Part shown: piece after piece, positions 1-6,475 of the stretch | How the letters are laid out: every line of letters begins with the position of its first letter | Numbering within the stretch: the first letter of the stretch is position 1 | Source: Thermoplasmata archaeon | Lineage (GTDB): Archaea; Thermoplasmatota; E2; UBA9212 | NCBI GenBank assembly: GCA_013329495.1 | Contig: DUKC01000127.1 | Span: 1 to 9,102 of the forward strand | Length of the DNA: 9,102 bases | Direction: 5' to 3' | Position numbers and translations under genes: made by a program | The notes under the pieces: generated by a model | What the model saw: the letters and a program-made list of their open reading frames with translations, nothing else | Database searches by the model: none | What the model was told of the DNA's origin: nothing

Positions 1-25
1 TCTTTTTTATAAACTTGGGTTTAAG

Positions 26-91
26 TTATGTCATAAAAAGCGGGTCTAAAAATTGCAAATCGAAAAGCATAAATATACAAATGACATAAAA
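26..91. promoter_or_regulatory. Candidate operator pair upstream of importer operon
   Basis: The 11-base string ATGnCATAAAA occurs twice, at 28-38 (centre base T) and at 81-91 (centre base A). The first copy sits in an odd-length palindrome, TTATG-T-CATAA (26-36). The second keeps the inner ATG-A-CAT symmetry but not the outer left arm. The centres are 53 bp apart, close to five helical turns. The second copy lies between the TATA box and the start codon, where a bound protein would block initiation. That these are binding sites is inference from repetition, symmetry and position. AT-rich intergenic DNA produces such matches by chance fairly often. Confidence 0.3.
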
Positions 92-99
92 GATAACAT
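61..99 (+). promoter_or_regulatory. Archaeal promoter for importer operon, probably leaderless
   Basis: A TATA-like element CATAAATATA (68-77) is preceded by a purine-rich CGAAAAG (61-67) that fits a TFB-recognition element. Archaeal transcription normally starts about 25 bp downstream of the TATA centre, which puts the start at about 97-100, on the ATG at 100. No Shine-Dalgarno motif precedes that ATG, as expected for a leaderless transcript. The T-rich stretch at 2-10 and the small inverted repeat AACTT(12-16)/AAGTT(23-27) may belong to the end of a gene to the left of the window. Confidence 0.55.
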
Positions 100-1734
100 A
101 TGACTACGAAAGAATCGGTAATTAAGAGATTGGCAATTGCTTTTTGTATGATGATGATAGTAACCGCTTTCGGGGGATGTCTTGGCGAAGGAAAAACTCC
201 TGAGAAAAAGACAATACTAAGAGCTGGATTTGCATGGCCAACATATATAGATCCGGCAGAAGGCAGCGACTACTCAAGTTCTACGGCTTTATGTAACCTG
301 TATGACCCGCTTGTATTTCCAACCGAGACGGAGATAAAGCCATGGGTTGCCAAGAATTGGGATGTTTCATCAGACGGCAAGGTATGGACTTTCTATATAA
401 ATGAAGGCATAAAATTCCACAGTGGCAGGGAGCTGACAGCTAAAGATGTAGCGTTTAGTATGGAGAGGTTGCTAACAATAGGGAGAGGATTTTCATACAT
501 ATACGCACCTTATATAAAGAGTAGCAATGCTGTTGATAAATATACGGTTAAATTTACACTCGATAAGCCGTTTGGACCATTCCTGAGCTCGTTGGTAAGA
601 TTATACATAGTTGACAAAGAGGAGGTTTTATCCCACATCAAGACGCCCGGTGCTTATGGTGAGTATGGTGACTTTGCTATGGAGTGGTTATTGACACACG
701 ATGCAGGATCGGGACCATATAAGGTCAAAGATGTAAAGTTAGAAGAATATGTATATATGGAGAGATTTAAGGACTATTGGAAAGAAATGGTATCTAATGC
801 GCCTGATGAGATGCGCCTACTTGCATTGGCATCGCCTCCTACAGAAAGAACATTGCTTATGAATAGAGAGCTAGAAATATCATCACAATGGTTACCTGAA
901 GAAATACTTAGATCAGTAGATAGGATAGAAGGCATCGATGTAGCGTCTATTCCCGCTGGTGGGTCACTCTACCTAATGATGCATACCAAGAAGTCTCCTT
1001 TAGATGATATACATGTTAGAAAGGCTATATCATACGCGTTTGACTATGAGACCGTTGTAAGGTATATATTTCCGGGTAGTCCCTCGGCGAAAGGACCTAT
1101 ACCCAGTATCATTCTAGGATGGAGTAGTGATGTGCCAGTGTATTACCAAGACTTAGCAAAGGCAGAAGAAGAGCTTAAAGCTTCTAAGTACTGGCCAGGG
1201 ATAACAAAGCATCCAGAAAATTACCAGATCGAGCTACATTGGTGCGCAGAAGTGCCTGCTGAAGAAAAGGTAGCAGTGGTTTTTGCGGAGTGCATGGAAA
1301 AGATAGGACTGATAACAAGTGTGGTAAAAACTCCATGGCTTAAAATGGTTGAAGAAATGGGTGACCAGGAAACCAGCCCACACATTGTTGTTGTATACGT
1401 ATCGTCTCACTATCCAGAGGCGGGTTCAATATTAGAGTCAAAATATCATTCTAAGTCAGCCCTCTCGTGGGAACAGAACGAGTGGTTATTATCCGACGAA
1501 ATAGACATGATGATTGAAGATGCCTTATCTACTATAGATCAAGAAGCAAGGTTTGCCAAATATGGTGAAATCCAATGGAAGATAATGGAATTGTGCCCAA
1601 CCTTGATGGTATGTGAACAAACAATGAAATTTGCTTACCAGACCTACGTTAAATGGCCTGCCGGGGAAGGTATATACATACCGGTTATGGGTTATGCTAT
1701 TGACGGTAGAAGAATTCAAATACTCCCACACTAA
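100..1734 (+). CDS. ABC transporter substrate-binding lipoprotein, peptide/nickel class (SBP family 5)
   Basis: This 544-residue extracytoplasmic receptor would capture the ligand and deliver it to the permeases encoded just downstream. The N-terminus is a lipoprotein signal: a basic start, a hydrophobic stretch at about residues 11-24, then a lipobox-like F-G-G-C with Cys27 as the lipid-anchored residue. The mature protein has the family-5 layout of DppA/OppA. Near residues 90-125 it has a WTFYINEGIKFHSG...LTAKDVAFSMERL block, and near 290-325 an LMMHTKKSPLDDIHVRKAISYAFD block. The length is normal for the family. The first ATG follows a TATA box at leaderless distance, and the other nearby ATG (81) meets a stop after two codons. 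Family-5 proteins bind di- and oligopeptides, nickel chelates, sugars and other ligands, so the ligand cannot be read from the sequence. A peptide is the default, and the convergent operon hints at amide-like compounds. Confidence 0.93.
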   Translation: MTTKESVIKRLAIAFCMMMIVTAFGGCLGEGKTPEKKTILRAGFAWPTYIDPAEGSDYSSSTALCNLYDPLVFPTETEIKPWVAKNWDVSSDGKVWTFYINEGIKFHSGRELTAKDVAFSMERLLTIGRGFSYIYAPYIKSSNAVDKYTVKFTLDKPFGPFLSSLVRLYIVDKEEVLSHIKTPGAYGEYGDFAMEWLLTHDAGSGPYKVKDVKLEEYVYMERFKDYWKEMVSNAPDEMRLLALASPPTERTLLMNRELEISSQWLPEEILRSVDRIEGIDVASIPAGGSLYLMMHTKKSPLDDIHVRKAISYAFDYETVVRYIFPGSPSAKGPIPSIILGWSSDVPVYYQDLAKAEEELKASKYWPGITKHPENYQIELHWCAEVPAEEKVAVVFAECMEKIGLITSVVKTPWLKMVEEMGDQETSPHIVVVYVSSHYPEAGSILESKYHSKSALSWEQNEWLLSDEIDMMIEDALSTIDQEARFAKYGEIQWKIMELCPTLMVCEQTMKFAYQTYVKWPAGEGIYIPVMGYAIDGRRIQILPH

Positions 1735-1770
1735 CGGTACTTCTCCCTTATTCTTTTTGGAAGGATTAAA
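1735..1770 (+). promoter_or_regulatory. T-rich spacer with ribosome-binding site between receptor and permease genes
   Basis: This 36-nt gap is the longest inside the importer operon. It holds a pyrimidine-rich run (1739-1758, ending in TTCTTTTT) followed by GGAAGGA (1759-1765) before the ATG at 1771. T-rich tracts alone can promote termination by archaeal RNA polymerase, so partial termination here could yield more receptor than permease mRNA, as is common in such operons. The GGAAGGA is a modest Shine-Dalgarno match with 5-nt spacing. The attenuation role is inference. Confidence 0.25.
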
Positions 1771-2784
1771 ATGAAGTTATCTACCTATGTAATTAAGAGA
1801 GCGGGCTATGCTATATTCACGTTAATAGGATTGTCCATATTTGTATTTGTATTGGCGAGGGTGTTACCAGGGGATCCAGCGCGTATGGCAGCAGGGCCCA
1901 GAGCACCCTCCTGGGTCGTTGAGCAGCTGAGAGAGCAGTTATGGTTAGATAAGCCGATATATACTCAATATTTTTATTGGCTGAAGGATATAATACATGG
2001 GGATTTAGGTTATTCTATCTATACCCGGCGTAGCGTGACACAGGATGTGATTGAATATCTCCCTGCATCTATCCAGCTCATAATATTGGCCGGTATATTT
2101 GAGGTGATAGGAGCACTTATATTGGGTGTGATGGCTGGGAGATATTCTTACAAATGGCCTGATAATCTCACGAGGTTTATTTCATATATAGGAATATCAG
2201 TTCCCGCTTTCGTGTGGGCCATAATATTTCAGCTATTATTTACATGGGTGATGCCTATATTTCCAACAAGTGGTATGTTTAGTCCGTTAATGATCCCACC
2301 TCCAGAAATAACTGGGATGTCCACCTTGGATGCATTGATTACTGGCAGATTTGATGCATTTGTAGATGTGCTGTGGCATATGGTTCTTCCGGCATTAGCT
2401 TTATGTCTCGGCGGCATGGCCCAAGATGCGAGGATTATAAGAGCAGGCATGGTGGAAAATCAGGAAAAGGATTACATAGCTATGGCAACCTCTCACGGTC
2501 TTCCCGAAAGACTTGTGACGTCCAAATATTTATTAAAACCTTCGATTGTCCCCGCTGTAACAGTTATGGGCATGGATGTAGCTTCATTGCTGGGCAATGC
2601 ATTCCTAGTAGAAATAGTCTTTATGTGGCCTGGATTTTCTAAATATGGTATTAATGTTATGCTGAGCAAAGATCTTAATGCAATAGTTGCTGTTGTATTA
2701 ATAATGGGCCTAATATTTGCAATTGCAAATATAATAGTTGACGTCATTGTTATCCATCTGGATCCTAGAATCGGAGGGAAGTGA
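1771..2784 (+). CDS. dppB: Dipeptide/oligopeptide ABC transporter permease, DppB/OppB type
   Basis: This 337-residue inner-membrane subunit forms one half of the translocation pore. It begins with the typical YVIKRAGYAIFTLIGLSIFVF first membrane helix (about 8-30) and the conserved RVLPGDPA just after it. Further helices lie roughly at 102-123, 134-160, 203-220, 262-284 and 303-327. The cytoplasmic EAA coupling loop is DYIAMATSHGLPERLV (234-249), the surface that docks onto an ATPase subunit. FMWPGFSKYGINVMLSKDLNAI (284-305) matches the end-of-family signature. The length is normal. It sits 36 nt after the receptor gene and 1 nt before the DppC-like gene. The family is certain; the transported substrate is not. 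Confidence 0.95.
   Translation: MKLSTYVIKRAGYAIFTLIGLSIFVFVLARVLPGDPARMAAGPRAPSWVVEQLREQLWLDKPIYTQYFYWLKDIIHGDLGYSIYTRRSVTQDVIEYLPASIQLIILAGIFEVIGALILGVMAGRYSYKWPDNLTRFISYIGISVPAFVWAIIFQLLFTWVMPIFPTSGMFSPLMIPPPEITGMSTLDALITGRFDAFVDVLWHMVLPALALCLGGMAQDARIIRAGMVENQEKDYIAMATSHGLPERLVTSKYLLKPSIVPAVTVMGMDVASLLGNAFLVEIVFMWPGFSKYGINVMLSKDLNAIVAVVLIMGLIFAIANIIVDVIVIHLDPRIGGK
2773..2778 (+). promoter_or_regulatory. Shine-Dalgarno GGAGGG that sets the second permease start
   Basis: GGAGGG lies 7 nt before the ATG at 2786, and that ATG begins 1 nt after the TGA of the preceding gene (2782-2784). An in-frame ATG at 2738 would add 16 residues and overlap the upstream gene by 47 bp, but no ribosome-binding motif precedes it. 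This site decides for 2786. Confidence 0.75.
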
Positions 2785-2785
2785 G

Positions 2786-3682
2786 ATGAGAACGATAGAA
2801 ACACACATTAGCATACCTAAATGGATAGAGGAGTTAGAATTAGGCAAGAAATGGTATAAGTTTTCGAGAAGCCCTCTTTCGCTGTTGGGATTGGTAATAG
2901 CGTGTTCCACTATTATTTTGGCCTTATTGGCTCCCTTCTTAGCACCTTATCCCCAACATGCAGGTTTTTATCATAATTTTATGGAAAGTTGTCAAGGCTT
3001 GAGCTTGAAACATCCATTTGGTACGGATCAATTTGGTAGAGACGTATTATCTCGAACCATTTTTGGCTTTCGATACTCATTAATGATGGCGGGGGTTGTT
3101 CTTTTACTTGTAGTCCCACTTGGAGTTATATTGGGGCTAATTGCTGGATACTACAGAGAAAAAATAAAAATTATTGAGATAGTGATAATGAGGATAGCAG
3201 ATATATTCATAGCGGTACCTCCATTGGTGTTGGCATTGGCCATATGCTCGGTGTTGACCCCTAGCGTATTCCACGCAATGATGGCTGTTTCACTGATGTG
3301 GTGGCCGTGGTATACGAGACTGACATATAATGTCACATCGTCGCTAAAGGAGGAATACTTCGTGCAAGCAGCAGAGGTAACGGGAGCCAGCTCCTCCCAC
3401 ATAATTTTTAAGGAAATACTACCCAACTGTCTTGGCTCTATACTCACAAAAGTGACCCTTGATGTTGGGTGGATTATACTTATTGGATCAGCTCTAAGCT
3501 TTGTTGGCCTTGGCGCTCAGCCGCCAACACCTGACCTTGGAACTATGGTCGCTGAAGGTGGAAACTTTCTGCCAGATTTCTGGTGGATAAGCCTATTCCC
3601 GGCGTTAGCGATTTCGTATACTATTCTAGGATTCAATCTGTTAGGGGATGGTGTTAGAGATACGTTTGTGGAGGAGAGGTAA
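2786..3682 (+). CDS. dppC: Dipeptide/oligopeptide ABC transporter permease, DppC/OppC type
   Basis: This 298-residue second pore subunit pairs with the DppB-like protein. The N-terminal cytoplasmic tail (about 30 residues) leads into a helix at about 31-53 and then HPFGTDQFGRDVLSR (76-90), a hallmark of DppC/OppC proteins. Further membrane segments lie near 97-121, 130-156, 161-178, 225-243 and 266-288. The EAA coupling loop is EYFVQAAEVTGASSSHIIFKE (190-210). The C-terminal motifs GLGAQPPTPDLGTM (241-254) and NLLGDGVRD (284-292) are also standard. The start at 2786 is chosen because of GGAGGG at 2773-2778; the upstream in-frame ATG at 2738 would overlap the previous gene. It lies 1 nt after dppB and 5 nt before the first ATPase gene, so the genes are almost certainly co-transcribed. 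Confidence 0.95.
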   Translation: MRTIETHISIPKWIEELELGKKWYKFSRSPLSLLGLVIACSTIILALLAPFLAPYPQHAGFYHNFMESCQGLSLKHPFGTDQFGRDVLSRTIFGFRYSLMMAGVVLLLVVPLGVILGLIAGYYREKIKIIEIVIMRIADIFIAVPPLVLALAICSVLTPSVFHAMMAVSLMWWPWYTRLTYNVTSSLKEEYFVQAAEVTGASSSHIIFKEILPNCLGSILTKVTLDVGWIILIGSALSFVGLGAQPPTPDLGTMVAEGGNFLPDFWWISLFPALAISYTILGFNLLGDGVRDTFVEER

Positions 3683-3687
3683 ACATA

Positions 3688-4674
3688 ATGGTAATAACTC
3701 CACTTTTAGAAATAAGAAATCTCCACGTAGGCTATAAGACCCATATGGGGATATCAAAGGTGTTAAATGGGGTATATTTGACAGTAAATGAAGGTGAGAA
3801 GGTGGGAGTTATTGGTGAATCGGGGTGTGGTAAAACCACGACTATGAAGTCGATTCATAGAATTTTACCCGGCAATGCCATAGTGAGTGAAGGAGAGATA
3901 ATTTTTAAAGGTAAGGACATACTTAAAATGAAAAAGAGAGAACTTACCGAGATAAGAAGGAAGGGCGTAACCATGATATTCCAGGATCCAACAGCCGCGC
4001 TTAATCCAGTATTTAAGGTATCAGAAATGATGACTGATATCATTAAATATTCGGGCATATACGAAAAAAATTTAAAGAAGGAAGCGAGAAATAGGGCTCT
4101 AGATTTGTTTGAAGAGGTTGCCCTGTCTGACCCCGAGAGGGTGTTTGACAGTTATTCGTTTCAGTTAAGCGGAGGAATGAGGCAGAGGGTCTGTATTGCA
4201 ATGTCATTAGCAGGTGTCAAACAACTTGTAATAGCTGATGAACCAACTACCAATCTCGATGTGACCATACAAGCTCAAGTTTTGAGCTTATTAAAAAGTC
4301 TTGTGAATGAAAAAAGATTGTCCTTGATCTTAGTCTCTCAAGCCCTTGGGGCAGTTAGAGAGACTGCAGATAGGGTTTATGTAATGTATGCGGGAGATAT
4401 TGTTGAAGTTGCAAAGGCCGATGTGTTATTCACGGATCCGTTACATCCATATACCCAAAAGCTTCTTGACTCAGTTCCTAGGCTAACGGGAGGAGTATTT
4501 TCTATTGGTATTAAAGGGAGAGTACCTAATTATTTTAACCCTCCTTCTGGCTGTAGATTTTATCCCAGGTGCGACCAATCGCTAAATATATGTAAAGATA
4601 AAAAGTCTCCACTCGTTGAAGTAAAGAAAGACCATTGTGTCGCTTGTTGGCTTTATAGAGGCGTGAGCACATGA
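3688..4674 (+). CDS. dppD: Peptide ABC transporter ATPase, DppD/OppD type, with Gln replacing the H-loop His
   Basis: This 328-residue cytoplasmic ATPase drives import together with the DppF-like partner. Visible motifs are Walker A GESGCGKT (43-50), the Q-loop Gln99 in IFQDP, an intact signature LSGGM (160-164), and Walker B LVIADE (180-185) with catalytic Glu185. The H-loop is abnormal: family members read T-H-D-L-G, whereas this protein reads S-Q-A-L-G (217-221), with codon CAA for Gln218 at 4339-4341. Loss of this His usually cripples hydrolysis at that site. The C-terminal oligopeptide-transporter extension carries Cys289, 295, 302, 317 and 320, matching the cluster that binds [4Fe-4S] in some DppD proteins. 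GAGGT (3676-3680) lies 7 nt before the ATG. The stop overlaps the next start by 4 bp (ATGA). Confidence 0.95.
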   Translation: MVITPLLEIRNLHVGYKTHMGISKVLNGVYLTVNEGEKVGVIGESGCGKTTTMKSIHRILPGNAIVSEGEIIFKGKDILKMKKRELTEIRRKGVTMIFQDPTAALNPVFKVSEMMTDIIKYSGIYEKNLKKEARNRALDLFEEVALSDPERVFDSYSFQLSGGMRQRVCIAMSLAGVKQLVIADEPTTNLDVTIQAQVLSLLKSLVNEKRLSLILVSQALGAVRETADRVYVMYAGDIVEVAKADVLFTDPLHPYTQKLLDSVPRLTGGVFSIGIKGRVPNYFNPPSGCRFYPRCDQSLNICKDKKSPLVEVKKDHCVACWLYRGVST

Positions 4675-5645
4675 AAGAAATGGTAAATTTATTATGGGTT
4701 GAAAATTTGAAGAAACATTTTAAGACATCATATGGAATTGTAAAGGCAGTTGATGGTATAGATTTCACGATAAAGAGCGGTGAGATTTTCGGCTTAGTTG
4801 GAGAGTCGGGTTCTGGTAAGAGTACAGCGGGCCACGTTATAGTGGGAATTTATACACCTACGGTTGGCAGAATACTTTTTAAAGATCAGGATATCTCGGT
4901 GCCTGCGATAAAACGCCCTAAACGTTTAAAGAGAGAGATACAAATGGTCTTCCAAGATCCCGCTTCTTCATTAAACCCAAAGAAGACTATTAAGGACATA
5001 GTGGGTCTGCCTCTAAAAGTACATGGGTTAGTCAATAGCAAAGAAGAACTGGAGGAGAAAGCGGCTAAGGCATTAGAGATGGTAGAGCTGCCGCCAGAAG
5101 AACTCATGTACAGGCACCCAGCTGACTTAGGAGGCGGCGAGAAGCAAGCAGTATCAATTGCTAGGGCAATCTCTACCAATCCATCATTTGTAATATTGGA
5201 CGAACCTACATCTGCCCTAGATGTTTCAATACAAGCCAAAATAATAAAGGCGCTGATGAAAATACAAAAAGACCTTAATTTATCATACTTATTCATAACT
5301 CACGATTTGAGTTTAATGAGAAACGTGGCGTCTATGGTTGCGATAATGTATTTAGGTAAAATCTATGAACAAGCACCGACCGGTATGTTTTTCTACAATC
5401 CGTTGCATCCCTATACCAAAATGTTGTTATCTTCAATACCTGTATTAACAGATGAAGAAAATAAAATGAAACCCAAGAAGGTAGCTCCGAAAGGTGAGAT
5501 ACCAAGTGCTGTTAATATTCCACCAGGTTGTAGATTTCATACCAGGTGTCCATTTACGATGGACATTTGTAAAGTTAAAGAACCCAATTTTGTAATGGTG
5601 GAGCCTGGCCACCATGTAGCGTGCCACCTTTACAACCAAAAATAA
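4671..5645 (+). CDS. dppF: Peptide ABC transporter ATPase, DppF/OppF type, with degenerate LGGGE signature
   Basis: This 324-residue second ATPase of the importer has Walker A GESGSGKS (44-51), Q-loop Gln95 in VFQDP, Walker B FVILDE (173-178) with Glu178, and a normal H-loop His211 in FITHDLS. The ABC signature is altered. Where the family has LSGGQRQR, this protein has LGGGEKQA (153-160), replacing the ATP-contacting Ser (Gly154, codon GGA at 5130-5132) and Gln. The C-terminal extension has Cys287, 293, 300 and 318, a possible [4Fe-4S] site like that in its partner. The ATG at 4671 overlaps the upstream stop (ATGA) and has GAGG 9 nt upstream. An ATG three codons later is a possible alternative start. 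It is the last gene of the operon and converges on the racemase-family gene 68 bp away. Confidence 0.95.
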   Translation: MKEMVNLLWVENLKKHFKTSYGIVKAVDGIDFTIKSGEIFGLVGESGSGKSTAGHVIVGIYTPTVGRILFKDQDISVPAIKRPKRLKREIQMVFQDPASSLNPKKTIKDIVGLPLKVHGLVNSKEELEEKAAKALEMVELPPEELMYRHPADLGGGEKQAVSIARAISTNPSFVILDEPTSALDVSIQAKIIKALMKIQKDLNLSYLFITHDLSLMRNVASMVAIMYLGKIYEQAPTGMFFYNPLHPYTKMLLSSIPVLTDEENKMKPKKVAPKGEIPSAVNIPPGCRFHTRCPFTMDICKVKEPNFVMVEPGHHVACHLYNQK

Positions 5646-5713
5646 TGTTGAAGTTAAACCTTAAGTTTGCAGTCAGTCAAAGTGAAACTTAGGATCTTAG
5701 CACAATTATAAAG
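5646..5713. terminator. Convergent-operon spacer with weak stem-loop
   Basis: The 68-bp gap between two converging stop codons holds an inverted repeat: CC-t-TAAGTTT (5659-5668) pairs with AAACTTA-GG (5685-5693), a 9-bp stem with one bulged base and a 16-nt loop. The symmetric stem would form in transcripts from either side. There is no strong T-run after it on either strand, and archaeal termination depends mainly on T-rich tracts, so a role as a shared terminator is only possible. Confidence 0.25.
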
Positions 5714-6442
5714 TCACTTCAGCCAACCCTCTTCTTGTGGAGGGGACTCATACCCTCCGATCTTGCAATGGCTGAGCCCAAATTGATGATACAAATCCGC
5801 ACACATCTCAGCGAACTTCCATGAAATTACTACAGCATCAAGTACAGGAACCCCTAGTATCCGAATCAAGTCTTTTATAAACCCTGACTCCATAGTACAA
5901 CCTAGAACTATTACCTCAGCTCCATCCTCCTCAACGGCCTTCTTAGCCGCCTTCAATATGGCTTCTTTTGTATTCCCTGGGTTCTTAACCATCTGCGGGA
6001 CGCTGAGTTTCATTTCTCTAAAGGATGCGAGTTTCCTTTCTAATCCATAGACGTATGCGTTATCCTCCATCTTTGGAATCCACTTTCTTCTACCTACTAT
6101 AATGGAAAATTTATGGCCAAGTGTTGAGGCTACATGCATACAGGTCTCTGCTGGCGCAATAACTGGCATCGAAACTATTTCACGGGCTTCCCTCAGGCCT
6201 GGATCATAAAAACAGCCTATAACGAAAGCATCATATCCTTCTCTCTCGGCATTTTTAAGTAAATGAAGCATTTCATCGATAATCAGGTGCTCATAATAAT
6301 GATATTCCAAGTGAGTCGGCCCTTTGTTTAGATGGGTAACTGTCGCTTCTACATCAGGTCTTTTAATTTCCTCTATTATTCCTTTGATATACTCATCATA
6401 TACCTCTGTACCTACTGGATTTACAAACATTATTCGTAGCAT
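5714..6442 (-). CDS. Asp/Glu/hydantoin racemase family protein (hydantoin-racemase-like)
   Basis: This 242-residue protein belongs to the cofactor-independent two-cysteine racemase/isomerase family. It starts MLRIMFVNPVGTE, like the MRI-x-VINPN start of the family. It has the first catalytic Cys77 in VIGCFYDPGLREARE and the second, Cys182, in VLGCTMESG. The CF-x-DPGL context and the Cys positions (about 76 and 181) resemble hydantoin racemases most. Maleate isomerase and aspartate/glutamate racemase are other members with the same two-base chemistry. Such enzymes act in the cytoplasm by deprotonating and reprotonating an activated carbon. The ATG at 6442 is chosen because GGTGAT (6452-6447) lies 4 nt before it; an in-frame GTG at 6451 would add three residues and sits inside that motif. 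It is the last gene of the - strand operon, 33 nt after the M29-like gene. No hydantoinase or carbamoylase gene is in view, so the substrate is open. Confidence 0.85.
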   Translation of the reverse strand: MLRIMFVNPVGTEVYDEYIKGIIEEIKRPDVEATVTHLNKGPTHLEYHYYEHLIIDEMLHLLKNAEREGYDAFVIGCFYDPGLREAREIVSMPVIAPAETCMHVASTLGHKFSIIVGRRKWIPKMEDNAYVYGLERKLASFREMKLSVPQMVKNPGNTKEAILKAAKKAVEEDGAEVIVLGCTMESGFIKDLIRILGVPVLDAVVISWKFAEMCADLYHQFGLSHCKIGGYESPPQEEGWLK

Positions 6443-6446
6443 ATTT

Positions 6447-6452
6447 ATCACC
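6447..6452 (-). promoter_or_regulatory. Shine-Dalgarno GGTGAT that sets the racemase start
   Basis: Read on the - strand, the motif GGTGAT is complementary to the 3' end of archaeal 16S rRNA and is followed by AAAT and then ATG at 6442. The GTG at 6451, which would extend the frame by three residues, is part of this motif and so is unlikely to be the start. Confidence 0.55.
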
Positions 6453-6475
6453 GATTACAGGTGGTTGGCAGGCCT

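Noticed and set aside
2738..2785. Upstream ATG for the DppC-like permease
   Set aside because: It would overlap the DppB-like gene by 47 bp and has no ribosome-binding motif, whereas the ATG at 2786 has GGAGGG 7 nt upstream.
4886..5296. 136-codon - strand open frame inside the DppF-like gene
   Set aside because: It lies wholly opposite the Walker A-to-Walker B part of a certain ATPase gene, and its peptide is low in complexity (Ser-rich) with no family features.
5714..6442. Reading the racemase-family gene specifically as maleate isomerase completing a nicotinate pathway
   Set aside because: The first Cys context CFYDPGL and Cys positions fit hydantoin racemases better, and the intermediate enzymes of that pathway are not in the window.
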